Shown here in pieces: positions 16,710-24,613 of a DNA stretch of 56,759 bases. Location of the stretch: positions 1 to 56,759 of the forward strand of contig NZ_JAUG01000023.1 in NCBI RefSeq assembly GCF_000708285.2, read 5' to 3'. The notes beneath the pieces were generated by a model. That model had not been told where the DNA came from. It worked only from the letters and a program-made list of their open reading frames with translations, and searched no databases. Source of the DNA: Pedobacter borealis DSM 19626. GTDB lineage: Bacteria; Bacteroidota; Bacteroidia; Sphingobacteriales; Sphingobacteriaceae. The translations under genes were made by a program, and so were the position numbers. The number at the start of each line of letters is the position of its first letter. The first letter of the stretch is position 1.

Positions 16710-16717
16710 CAAAGATA
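16710..16717 (-). promoter_or_regulatory. ispG promoter -7 box, near-leaderless
   Basis: TATCTTTG on the minus strand matches TAnnTTTG and ends 7 bases before the ATG at 16702, so the transcript would have almost no leader. This supports the shorter ispG start. Confidence 0.6.
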
Positions 16718-16795
16718 AGGATTGTTGGAATGTTTTAATGTTGGAATGTTGTAAAAGATAAAGTCAGGAAAGACCAACAACCCTAATTACATTTT

Positions 16796-18139
16796 TCATT
16801 TATCTAAAAAGGCAAGCACCTTAGTATTAAATTCTGAAACCATTTCTACAGGCACATAATGTGAAGCGCCCTTAAAAATAAATAGTTGCGATTTAGAGAT
16901 GTTAGCCGCAATAAATTTAGTGTGCTTCTCTAAAATCATATCCTTCTCACCTGCCATTACCAAAACTGGTGCTTTAATCTTATTCAGGTCAAAAGCAGTA
17001 ATATGCGGTTCGGTAAGCAACATGGTAAATAACCTAACCTGATACTTAGATTTAACATCCTGTTTGGTTTTCAAACTTTCAATGGCTTTGCGAACTTCTT
17101 CTAGGGTGCTGGCTGAAACGGCATCATTTGGGTTTGTACATGCTCCGGTAATGGCAAGTTTATTTATGTATTTGGGATATTTAGCCGCCATAATCAACCC
17201 CGTATTTCCACCATCGCTCCAACCTAAAATATTGGTTTTACTGATATATAAAGAATCGAGCAGGGTTTTCATATCCTCAGCGTAGAGGTCATATGAAAGT
17301 GGCTGAGTACTGGAATCGGTACTTTTCCCCTGTCCACGGGTATCTACTGCAATAACTTTATAACTTTTGGAAAAAGCTTTAATCTGCTTCTTAAAAACGC
17401 TGATCGATTGGCTGTTTCCATGAAGCAATAACAGGGGTTCGCCTTTTCCATAGGTTTCATAATATAATTCTGCATCTTTCACTTTCACTCTGCCCGATGC
17501 CGTCGCATTACTGCCATAATTAATGGCTTGTGGGGTATTAGGATTATAATCTGGTTTTATTTTTGCCTGGCTGATATCCACACCATCAATTAATATCTGA
17601 ACATCATCAAGCCAGAGTTTGCCTGGACCGTAAAGCATAGGAAAAAGATAAATTTTTGTGGCCTCTTTTTGAAGGGGTAACTTTAGACTATATTGCTTCC
17701 AGTCTTGCGTTCCGTATATCCTATTTGCTAGTAGATTGGTAAATTGTAACTTATCATTATCCTCATCATCAATTCTAAATGGAAAATCTGCATGTCCGGT
17801 AACACGCTCTAATTTTAGATAAAATTTGATTTCTACTTCCTTCCCTTCAAATTTTGCAGGTATAATTAAATTAGACATGGCATAATTGGATTCTACATCT
17901 TTGGCGATATTTTCTATCAACAAGGAATATCTACCTGTATATTTTTGGGTTGAATCGATTTCGACCTTATATCCACTTTTGGTTGTACCCGTACTCCAAC
18001 CAACAGAAGACTTGGGAACTGTTTTTTCGAAACCTAAATTATATTCATCCTTAACAGGTTTTAATGAATCTGTTGAAGTTTGGCAAAAAGAAGTAAATTG
18101 ATAGCAAGCAAAAACTGCCGTGAGAAGTGAACGTAACAT
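16796..18139 (-). CDS. Secreted alpha/beta hydrolase with N-terminal jelly-roll-like domain
   Basis: This 447-residue protein starts with a probable signal peptide (LLTAVFACYQFTSFC, cleavage near residue 20). Residues about 30-200 resemble a carbohydrate-binding or galactose-binding beta sandwich (YSLLIENIAKDVESNYAMS, IKFYLKLERVTGHADFPF, GKLWLDDVQILIDG). Residues about 225-447 form an alpha/beta hydrolase with LLLHGNSQS, the nucleophile in LGWSDGGNTG, VLVMAGEKDMI, and His in GASHYVP. The substrate is unknown. It is a lone gene on the minus strand behind a promoter-length gap. Confidence 0.82.
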   Translation of the reverse strand: MLRSLLTAVFACYQFTSFCQTSTDSLKPVKDEYNLGFEKTVPKSSVGWSTGTTKSGYKVEIDSTQKYTGRYSLLIENIAKDVESNYAMSNLIIPAKFEGKEVEIKFYLKLERVTGHADFPFRIDDEDNDKLQFTNLLANRIYGTQDWKQYSLKLPLQKEATKIYLFPMLYGPGKLWLDDVQILIDGVDISQAKIKPDYNPNTPQAINYGSNATASGRVKVKDAELYYETYGKGEPLLLLHGNSQSISVFKKQIKAFSKSYKVIAVDTRGQGKSTDSSTQPLSYDLYAEDMKTLLDSLYISKTNILGWSDGGNTGLIMAAKYPKYINKLAITGACTNPNDAVSASTLEEVRKAIESLKTKQDVKSKYQVRLFTMLLTEPHITAFDLNKIKAPVLVMAGEKDMILEKHTKFIAANISKSQLFIFKGASHYVPVEMVSEFNTKVLAFLDK

Positions 18140-18402
18140 ATGATTAGATTAATTTTACTAAAACTAATCAATAGAATAGTAGCTTAATTCTTATTTAACA
18201 TCTTTTAACTGAAAGCAGAAATTGAAATTGGTTTATTTTTTAACGTTGGATGAATTTGGCATCATTGCACCAGACTTCGTGTACTAAACGGGATGGAAGT
18301 GGCATCCTTTGGATATCAGCCTGAGCGTAGTCGAAGGCCAGCCAAAGATATAGCGTACAGCCCGGGTAACTAAAATAGTTGTATTGACTTTGCTTTTCTA
18401 AC
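18140..18402. other. Gap with a composite dispersed repeat
   Basis: No gene was seen. From about 18280 to 18365 the stretch carries an AAACGGGATGGAAGTGGCATCC...CCTGAGCGTAGTCGAAGGCC...GATATAGCGTACAGCCCGG composite. This resembles other repeat fragments of the window (CCTGAGC...GTCGAAGG). Confidence 0.5.
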
Positions 18403-19035
18403 TTATATCAACCGATCCTTAATCACCAGCGTATTGGCTGCAATATCGTGCCAGCACTGGTTTTTCTTATTCAAAAAGCTATATAGATAGCCAAAGAAAA
18501 CAGGAATTACAGATAAGATTTTAGAAAAATTCCTGACTAGAGAAACACCAAAAGAAACCCGGCTACCTTCTAGATCGGTTACTTTAATATTGAGGAGTTT
18601 TTTACCTATAGTGGCCTGACTGGCTGATGCTTCAGCAATACTGCCATAAATTAGCTTAATGATAAATATAGATGGAAATGGGATTAGAAAAGCCATAATC
18701 CGCTGATCTTTGCCTTCAATAAAAATATAACTCGTTAAAATGATAATGCTATATATTCCAAAAATAATAAAATGATCAATCACCGATGCCAACAGCCTTT
18801 GATCGAAAGCGGCAAAATATTGGGGTGCTGTTTTTTGATAACTAAAACCCAAAAGCTCACGCAATTCGGGAATTGCGTGAGCTTCTTTATAATCGTCCAT
18901 TCCGGGCTTACGTATAAAAGTATTCGCACTGATGTTTAAATCTTTCAGTTCGGTTAAACTATACGGCCCCTGTGGCTTTCCATTAATTACAACTATATAT
19001 TCTTTATCAGGATTCATTGGATTATAAGATTTCAA
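18403..19035 (-). CDS. RDD family membrane protein with N-terminal GYF_2-like domain
   Basis: This 210-residue protein has two parts. Residues about 10-65 match the small GYF_2-type module seen in bacterial membrane proteins (YIVVINGKPQGPYSLTELKDL, FIRKPGMDDYKEAHAIPEL). Residues about 72-205 are an RDD domain, with FAAFDQRLLASVIDHFIIF, two or three membrane helices, and TIGKKLLNIKVTDLEG, ending near CWHDIAANTLVI. RDD proteins are implicated in transport or membrane organisation, but the function here is not known. An alternative start six codons in (19017) is equally plausible. Confidence 0.82.
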   Translation of the reverse strand: MKSYNPMNPDKEYIVVINGKPQGPYSLTELKDLNISANTFIRKPGMDDYKEAHAIPELRELLGFSYQKTAPQYFAAFDQRLLASVIDHFIIFGIYSIIILTSYIFIEGKDQRIMAFLIPFPSIFIIKLIYGSIAEASASQATIGKKLLNIKVTDLEGSRVSFGVSLVRNFSKILSVIPVFFGYLYSFLNKKNQCWHDIAANTLVIKDRLI

Positions 19036-19069
19036 GATCAGTGTTTTATAAAAGTTAGACCGACTAAAG

Positions 19070-19225
19070 CCTTACACCCTCCACCTTAAAACCTTCTGCC
19101 TTTATTTCAGGGATTCATTGGATTGGATCAGGATGATGAGATTTTGGGATTGTAAGATCAGCATTTTATAAAAATTTCTTCTACAAGAATAAGCCTTACA
19201 CCCTCCACCTTAAAACCTTCTGCCT
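19070..19225. repeat. Duplicated CCTTAAAACCTTCTGCC patch
   Basis: The block CCTTACACCCTCCACCTTAA / AACCTTCTGCCTTT occurs twice (about 19071-19105 and 19194-19228). Between the copies AGATCAGTGTTTTATAAAA and AGATCAGCATTTTATAAAA also repeat. It is a direct duplication of about 120 bases downstream of the LiaF-like gene. Confidence 0.65.
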
Positions 19226-19227
19226 TT

Positions 19228-20211
19228 TTAATATCTGCTTACTTCAAAGTTACTCAATCCGCCATCTAAATTAATAAAGATTTTTTTGGTTGAGGTTTTA
19301 TAGTTTGAGGTTTCGTAAACACCATCGCTCAATTTCTCAAAACCATCGAAATCTTTAGCTGATAAACCTGTTTTGGTTTTAATCCGGCAACCAGAGTTGG
19401 TAGGCACCTTAATGTTAACATCGGCCACACCAGATTTCACAATTACGTCGGTTATTGGCAATAAATCTCCGAATTTAATATCCAAAGCTGCTGCCCCACC
19501 ATCAAAACGGAAGGTACGCACTTTGTAATTGGCAAAATCAAAGTTTGCTTCGCCAGCTCCGAGTTTCATTAAAATATCCCAGTTGGCTTCTTTATTCAAT
19601 TTAAAGTTAACATCGTTACCACCATCACCAAAATTCCATTTACTCTTTTTATCATCCATCTGGAAAGTAAGTACGATAGCGCTATCGGTAAGCAATTTCT
19701 TTAAAGAGAAGTTACCATGTCTTTTCTTTATGTCGGCATTAATCAACTCGGTTGTTTCACCATCAAGATTAAATGAAATGCCACCTCCGGAAATATTTAG
19801 TACTGTTTTTTTGGCATTATCTGCAGCTACAAATGGCTCAGATAAACTTAAGTGATTATATGAGGTATCACTATCGTTATCATCATCGTCGTTGTCGCCA
19901 TCATTATGGTCGATATTAACATCGATATCTTTTTTGAAATGGCGCCCCCACCAGTTACCATGCTCGGGCACTTGCTGTCCTTTGTAAAAAAGGAACGACA
20001 AAGCCACTACTAAAACGCCAATAGAAATGATACTACCTGTTTGCGAGTTGTTTTTATTGAACAGGATATTTAAACCTGCTATAATTAAGAACACTGGCCA
20101 AAAGCTCCAAACGTTGCGCCAATAAAAGTTGATTACACCAAAGTTTTCGAGTAGAAGTACACCGCCAATAAAAAGCAGGATAATACCCCAAATTAATCTA
20201 TCTAATTTCAT
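19228..20211 (-). CDS. LiaF-like membrane protein
   Basis: This 327-residue protein has four short hydrophobic segments in its first 90 residues, with the LiaF-type pattern LIWGIILLFIGGVLLLENFG and FWPVFLIIAGLNILF. A very acidic aspartate-rich linker follows (about 105-120), then a beta-rich C-terminal domain (about 130-327) resembling the cell-wall-active antibiotic response domain. LiaF proteins modulate envelope-stress two-component systems in Firmicutes. In Bacteroidota they often sit beside PspC proteins, as here: the PspC gene ends 5 bases upstream, suggesting an operon. Confidence 0.8.
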   Translation of the reverse strand: MKLDRLIWGIILLFIGGVLLLENFGVINFYWRNVWSFWPVFLIIAGLNILFNKNNSQTGSIISIGVLVVALSFLFYKGQQVPEHGNWWGRHFKKDIDVNIDHNDGDNDDDDNDSDTSYNHLSLSEPFVAADNAKKTVLNISGGGISFNLDGETTELINADIKKRHGNFSLKKLLTDSAIVLTFQMDDKKSKWNFGDGGNDVNFKLNKEANWDILMKLGAGEANFDFANYKVRTFRFDGGAAALDIKFGDLLPITDVIVKSGVADVNIKVPTNSGCRIKTKTGLSAKDFDGFEKLSDGVYETSNYKTSTKKIFINLDGGLSNFEVSRY

Positions 20212-20216
20212 TCTAT

Positions 20217-20930
20217 TTATACTTGAGGGTTAGCGGATGTTGAATTATCATCTTTGTTAGCTGGTGCTGTAGGTTCATTTTCTACAATAGTTTCAGAAAA
20301 ATCAGCTGTTTTTTGTTGTTCAGCTTCTTTTTGTTGTTCAGCCTCCTGTTGGTTCTGAAAAGCAGCCCAGTCATTCTTTCTTTTTGATTTAGCTATAATA
20401 CTTACACCTAAGGCAATAAATATCAATGGCCACATGTACTTGAATAAATTGTGGATACTAAACCAGTCGGGTATAAAATCCATTTCGCGCATCAGGAAAA
20501 AACATCCTATCACTAGCAATACCAATCCGCCTATGGTGCGGCCAGTATCGTTAGATTTATTGAATTTGTCGAAATTGGGCTGTGTTTCGAAAGGTGTTTT
20601 TTGTCCACCATCAACAGGTTGCGTCCAATTCTGATTTCCCTGGTTCGCTGGTCCTGCAAAAGGATCGGCATTCCCAAAAGGTTGTGCATTTGGGTTTTTC
20701 TTGCCAAAGTAATCGTTAAATTTAGAAAATCTTGCTGCCGGATCATCATTAACCGGAACAATAATCCACATTACTATATAGGCAACTAAGCCACCTCCAG
20801 CCATAAATATAGCCGATAATGCAAACAATAATCTAATTATGGTAACCTCCACCTGCATATAATCTGCAAGTCCCGAAGCTACACCGGCAATCATCTTATC
20901 GTGTTCGTTTCTAAAAAGCTTCTTTTCCAT
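20217..20930 (-). CDS. PspC domain protein with LiaF-type membrane region
   Basis: From the ATG at 20930 this protein has 237 residues. Residues 1-60 form a PspC domain (LFRNEHDKMIAGVASGLADYM, then a membrane helix with YIVMWIIVPV). A Gln/Asn/Pro-rich linker and a pair of helices at about 123-180 follow (TIGGLVLLVIGCFFL, WPLIFIALGVSIIA). The tail is glutamine and glutamate rich (QQEAEQQKEAEQQK). PspC domains act in membrane-stress responses. Starts at 20942 or 20960 are possible; the last overlaps the SDR gene. It likely forms one operon with the SDR and LiaF-like genes. Confidence 0.82.
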   Translation of the reverse strand: MEKKLFRNEHDKMIAGVASGLADYMQVEVTIIRLLFALSAIFMAGGGLVAYIVMWIIVPVNDDPAARFSKFNDYFGKKNPNAQPFGNADPFAGPANQGNQNWTQPVDGGQKTPFETQPNFDKFNKSNDTGRTIGGLVLLVIGCFFLMREMDFIPDWFSIHNLFKYMWPLIFIALGVSIIAKSKRKNDWAAFQNQQEAEQQKEAEQQKTADFSETIVENEPTAPANKDDNSTSANPQV

Positions 20931-20949
20931 AACGTTGTTCATTTTGTGT

Positions 20950-21639
20950 TTAAAAATCAAGCGGGGTAATCAAAACCTCGTCTACATTTACCCCTTTACT
21001 TAAGTTTAAAATGGTAAACAAAGTTTCTGCAATATCTTCAGGCTGTACAAATTTTTCATCCGGAATTGTTGTTCCTTCCCAAGATGAAGTTTTAGTAGAG
21101 CCTGGCAAAAACGCAGTTACTTTAACATTGTGAGGTGCCAACTCTTGCCGCAATACATGATTAAGACTTAACATCGCTGCTTTTGTTACACTATAACTGC
21201 CTCCATTTTTCACAGGTGCTTTACTGGCCACCGAACAGATGTTGAATATATGGCCTCGCTTAGCTGCGCGCATTTTTTTTCCAAAAAATTTACTGATGTA
21301 ATAACAGGCATTTGTATTTATATGCTGCTGTTTTTCGAAGGTTTCGTCATCCTCATCGAGCATACTGCCAGGCAAAAAGATTCCCACATTATTTACTAAA
21401 ACATCTACTTGATCAAGATTTACAGCTTTCGAATTTAAAAAAGCATACACTTCTTCTTTAACTGAACAATCTGCTGCCTGCATAAAAATAGCATTTCCAT
21501 AAGGGGTTAATTCCTGTCGAAGCCTGTCGAGTTCATCTAAACCTCTTGCTACCAAAACTAAATCGTACCCATTTTGGGCTAATTTAGTCGCAATAGCTCT
21601 ACCAATTCCTTTAGTTGCTCCGGTTATTACAGCTTTCAT
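20950..21639 (-). CDS. Short-chain dehydrogenase/reductase
   Basis: This 229-residue classical SDR has the cofactor motif TGATKGIG at residues 6-13, the NNVG motif (VLVNNVGIF), and the catalytic Ser / Tyr-x-x-x-Lys (SYSVTKAA). It is a cytoplasmic NAD(P)-dependent oxidoreductase of unknown substrate. Its length and the LSKGVNVDEVLITP end resemble the 3-ketoacyl-ACP-reductase-like group. It is the first gene of a probable minus-strand operon with the PspC and LiaF-like genes. A TTTTTGTTAACAAAAA palindrome lies 15 to 30 bases upstream of its start. Confidence 0.88.
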   Translation of the reverse strand: MKAVITGATKGIGRAIATKLAQNGYDLVLVARGLDELDRLRQELTPYGNAIFMQAADCSVKEEVYAFLNSKAVNLDQVDVLVNNVGIFLPGSMLDEDDETFEKQQHINTNACYYISKFFGKKMRAAKRGHIFNICSVASKAPVKNGGSYSVTKAAMLSLNHVLRQELAPHNVKVTAFLPGSTKTSSWEGTTIPDEKFVQPEDIAETLFTILNLSKGVNVDEVLITPLDF

Positions 21640-21786
21640 TTATTTATGGTTTAATTTTTGTTAACAAAAAACCATATTTATATTCAAAACCACGAATATT
21701 TTTACAATTAGCAAAGTGCTCCAAATTTTTATTGTTACTTTGTAGTAGTATAGAACGATCATTTAAATTAAGCAAATACATACGGA

Positions 21787-22521
21787 ATGAATTTTACCAA
21801 TTTCGGCAGATACATCCTGCTCCTCAAGTCTGTATTCAGAAAGCCGGAAAAACTGAAAATATACCTAAAAGAAATTGCCAAACAAATGGATTATGTTGGT
21901 GTAGGCTCTTTAGGTTTAATTGCTATCATCTCTACTTTTATTGGTGCAGTAATGACACTACAAATTGCTTTCCAGTTGGTTAGTGATTTTATTCCAAAAA
22001 CAATTATCGGTTCTGTAAACCGCGACTCGAGTATATTAGAGTTAAGCCCAACCATTAGTGCAATTGTACTGGCAGGAAAAATCGGATCGGCCATTTCATC
22101 AGAAATTGGTTCGATGCGTGTTACAGAACAAATTGATGCTTTAGAAATTATGGGTATAAATGCACCTGGCTACCTCATCCTTCCTAAAATTATTTCGGGC
22201 ATAACCATGGTACCCATGCTGGTAATCATTTCTATGTTTTTAAGTATTACCGGTGGATATATTGGCGGTTCTATTTCGGGTGCTGTTACTCCTGCAGAAT
22301 ATATTCAAGGTATAACAACTGATTTTAATCCCTACACCATCACGGTTGCTTTGGTAAAGGCATTTGTATTTGGGTTCATTATTACATCAGTTCCAGCTTA
22401 CGAAGGTTTTTACGTTCGTGGTGGTGCTTTAGAAGTTTCGCAGGCCAGTACAAGAGCAGTTGTAATTAGCTGTATCTCTATTCTTGTTTGCGATTATTTA
22501 GTTACTCAACTTTTATTGTAA
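21787..22521 (+). CDS. MlaE-family ABC transporter permease
   Basis: This 244-residue membrane protein of the MlaE (YrbE) family has about five helices. Family marks include VGSLGLIAIISTFIGAVMTLQ, AGKIGSAISSEIGSMRVTEQ, the IDALEIMGI motif and the C-terminal KAFVFGFIITSVPAYEGFY. With MlaF it forms the inner-membrane core of a phospholipid transporter that maintains outer-membrane asymmetry. The stop overlaps the ATPase start by one base. No MCE (MlaD) gene follows. Confidence 0.92.
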   Translation: MNFTNFGRYILLLKSVFRKPEKLKIYLKEIAKQMDYVGVGSLGLIAIISTFIGAVMTLQIAFQLVSDFIPKTIIGSVNRDSSILELSPTISAIVLAGKIGSAISSEIGSMRVTEQIDALEIMGINAPGYLILPKIISGITMVPMLVIISMFLSITGGYIGGSISGAVTPAEYIQGITTDFNPYTITVALVKAFVFGFIITSVPAYEGFYVRGGALEVSQASTRAVVISCISILVCDYLVTQLLL

Positions 22522-23273
22522 TGATCGAAATTAAAGATATTTATAAATCTTTCTCCGGAAATGATGTATTACAAGGCATTTCCGGAAAGTTTGAAGAAGG
22601 TGTAACCAATTTAATTATCGGTGGTTCCGGATCAGGAAAAACAACTTTATTGAAATGCATGGTTGGTTTGCATCAGCCAGGTTCGGGCTCGGTATTGTAC
22701 GATGGCCGCGATTTTACGCCAATGACCTACGAGCAACGGATTGAGGTGCGTAAAGAAATTGGCATGTTGTTTCAAGGCTCTGCCCTGTTCGATAGTATGA
22801 CTGTTGAAGAAAACATCATGTTTCCTTTAAACATGTTTACTGATCAAAGCAGAAAAGAAAAGCTTGAAAGAGTTGATTTTTGTTTAGAACGGGTAAACCT
22901 TGCAGGTAAAAACAAATTATTCCCGGCAGAATTATCGGGCGGAATGAAAAAACGTGTGGGTATTGCACGTGCTATATCTATGAACCCGAAGTATTTGTTC
23001 TGTGATGAGCCGAACTCAGGCTTAGACCCAAAAACTTCCATTGTAATTGATGAGTTGATTCAGGAAATTACCGAAGAATACAAAACCACTACTATTGTGG
23101 TAACACACGATATGAACTCGGTTATGGGTATTGGCGATTATATTTTATTCCTACACGAAGGAAAAAAATTCTGGGAAGGCAGCAACAAAGAAATTGCACA
23201 TACCGATATTAAGGAACTAAACGATTTTGTATTCGCCAGCCGCTTTATGAAAGCAGCAAAAGATAAATTTTAA
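22521..23273 (+). CDS. MlaF-family ABC transporter ATP-binding protein
   Basis: From the ATG at 22521 this ATPase has 250 residues. Walker A is GGSGSGKTT near residue 35, the Q-loop lies in GMLFQGSALFDSMTV, the signature is LSGGMKKR, Walker B is YLFCDEPNSGLD, and the switch His lies in VVVTHD. The MLFQ...ALFDSMTV and EPNSGLDP patterns are typical of the Mla/Mkl branch. The earlier in-frame ATG at 22488 lies inside the permease gene and is unlikely, because TAATG coupling at 22519-22523 marks the start. It energises the adjacent permease. Confidence 0.93.
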   Translation: MIEIKDIYKSFSGNDVLQGISGKFEEGVTNLIIGGSGSGKTTLLKCMVGLHQPGSGSVLYDGRDFTPMTYEQRIEVRKEIGMLFQGSALFDSMTVEENIMFPLNMFTDQSRKEKLERVDFCLERVNLAGKNKLFPAELSGGMKKRVGIARAISMNPKYLFCDEPNSGLDPKTSIVIDELIQEITEEYKTTTIVVTHDMNSVMGIGDYILFLHEGKKFWEGSNKEIAHTDIKELNDFVFASRFMKAAKDKF

Positions 23274-23282
23274 GAAAATTCT

Positions 23283-23290
23283 TATATTTG
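23283..23290 (+). promoter_or_regulatory. -7 box of the orphan DUF2281 gene, near-leaderless
   Basis: TATATTTG matches TAnnTTTG and ends 7 bases before the ATG. It implies that the small gene has its own promoter directly after the MlaF stop. Confidence 0.55.
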
Positions 23291-23297
23291 TTTAGTT

Positions 23298-23531
23298 ATG
23301 ACAACGGCTACAAAAAATATCATTCACAAATTGGAAACCTTACCAGAAAGCATGGTAAACGAGGTAGAAGATTTTATTGATTTTTTAAAAGCCAAACATT
23401 CGAAGAGCTTTCCTAAATCGGCAAGTGAAAAAGCAAATGTTGTTGAGGAGCCAAAAAGCTTATATGGCGCTGCAAAAGGCACAATTCTTTATATTTCTGA
23501 TGATTTTAACGAACCATTAGATTTCAATTAA
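23298..23531 (+). CDS. Orphan DUF2281-type antitoxin-like protein
   Basis: This 77-residue protein has a helical N-terminal part (IHKLETLPESMVNEVEDFID, then FLKAKH) typical of DUF2281. It ends in GAAKGTILYISDDFNEPLDF. The antitoxin at 55180 in this window shares the layout: VADFVEFLKTKH, then GYAKGKIKLSDDFDEPLE. DUF2281 proteins usually precede a PIN-domain toxin, but here a palindromic repeat and then a methyltransferase gene follow, with no toxin. It may be a solitary remnant or may act in trans. Confidence 0.78.
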   Translation: MTTATKNIIHKLETLPESMVNEVEDFIDFLKAKHSKSFPKSASEKANVVEEPKSLYGAAKGTILYISDDFNEPLDFN

Positions 23532-23542
23532 AATAAATAAAT

Positions 23543-23617
23543 CGTCATTGCGAGGCACGAAGCAATCTCCTTCTGTATATCTATCGCATTAAGATTGCTT
23601 CGTGCCTCGCAATGACG
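23543..23617. repeat. REP-like inverted repeat, perfect 26-bp arms (CGTCATTGCGAGG)
   Basis: The arms begin CGTCATTGCGAGGCACGAAG and are perfectly complementary over 26 bases, with a 23-base loop. It belongs to the same family as 34105-34205 and 49316-49415. It sits directly after the orphan antitoxin gene, where a toxin gene would be expected. Confidence 0.85.
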
Positions 23618-23635
23618 GACTATACATAATAATAC

Positions 23636-24517
23636 ATGATACAATTACTTGCCCCCACCCACTGGAAAGATTATGAACTGATTGATTGCGGGGATTTTGA
23701 AAAATTAGAACGTTTTGGAAATGTAACCCTTATCCGGCCTGAACCTCAGGCGGTGTGGAAAAAAACATACTCAGAACAGGATTGGAAAAAAACGGCCAAC
23801 ATTACTTTTAGGGGCCGTTCGGCTACTTCTGGCGAATGGGTAAAGAAAAATCAATCTATTCCTGATCGTTGGCATGTAGAATATAAAAATGATGAAGTGG
23901 CCATTAAACTCCGCTTAGGTTTAACTTCTTTTAAACATGTAGGCGTATTCCCTGAGCAGGCTGTAAACTGGGATTTTATCTCTTCGTCAATCAAAAAATT
24001 TAAAACACCACAGCCTAAAGTTTTAAATCTTTTCGCTTATACCGGTGCGGCATCGCTAATTGCAAATGCTGCTGGCGCAGAAACTACCCACGTAGATTCG
24101 ATTAAACAGGTAGTTACCTGGGCCAACGAAAATCAAGAGCTTTCGGGATTGAAAGATACCCGTTGGATGGTAGAGGATGCCTTAAAGTTTGTAAAAAAAG
24201 AATTAAAAAGAGGCAAAAAATACAACGGAATCATTTTAGATCCTCCTGCCTACGGCCATGGCCCTAATGGCGAAAAATGGAAATTGGAAGATCATATCCA
24301 GGAAATGATGCAGGATGTGGTACAGCTGCTGGATGAAAAAGAACACTTCTTAATCCTAAATACTTATTCATTAGGGTTTTCGTCGGTAATTGTAGAAAAT
24401 TTAATCCGTACCTCATTCCCATCTGTTCAAAACCTTGAAACCGGAGAACTGTTTCTACAGGCTGCTTCGGGCATTAAATTGCCACTAGGTGTTTTTGGCA
24501 AATTCTGTAATGTGTAA
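23636..24517 (+). CDS. Class I SAM-dependent methyltransferase (RlmI-like)
   Basis: This 293-residue protein has an N-terminal beta-rich part. A Rossmann methyltransferase core from about residue 120 carries the SAM motif LNLFAYTGAASLIAN, an acidic loop (THVDSIKQVVTWA) and the catalytic-type motif IILDPPAYGHG. This resembles the RlmI/RlmK branch of 23S rRNA methyltransferases without their PUA domain, and the SAM-dependent methyltransferase family PF10672. An RNA substrate is likely but not shown. It is monocistronic. Confidence 0.83.
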   Translation: MIQLLAPTHWKDYELIDCGDFEKLERFGNVTLIRPEPQAVWKKTYSEQDWKKTANITFRGRSATSGEWVKKNQSIPDRWHVEYKNDEVAIKLRLGLTSFKHVGVFPEQAVNWDFISSSIKKFKTPQPKVLNLFAYTGAASLIANAAGAETTHVDSIKQVVTWANENQELSGLKDTRWMVEDALKFVKKELKRGKKYNGIILDPPAYGHGPNGEKWKLEDHIQEMMQDVVQLLDEKEHFLILNTYSLGFSSVIVENLIRTSFPSVQNLETGELFLQAASGIKLPLGVFGKFCNV

Positions 24518-24613
24518 ATGTTGATTACTTTATTTTAAACTACCAGATTTCCACCCTACTTTCATCAAACAGATTCGGAAACTGTCTAAACTTTAATTAT
24601 CTATATAATATTT

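Noticed and set aside
16703..16780. N-terminal extension of IspG from 16780
   Set aside because: It lies upstream of a consensus -7 box, and the family sequence begins after the ATG at 16702.
21615..21983. 122-codon open frame before mlaE
   Set aside because: It overlaps the mlaE start in another frame, has no family resemblance, and spans the likely promoter region.
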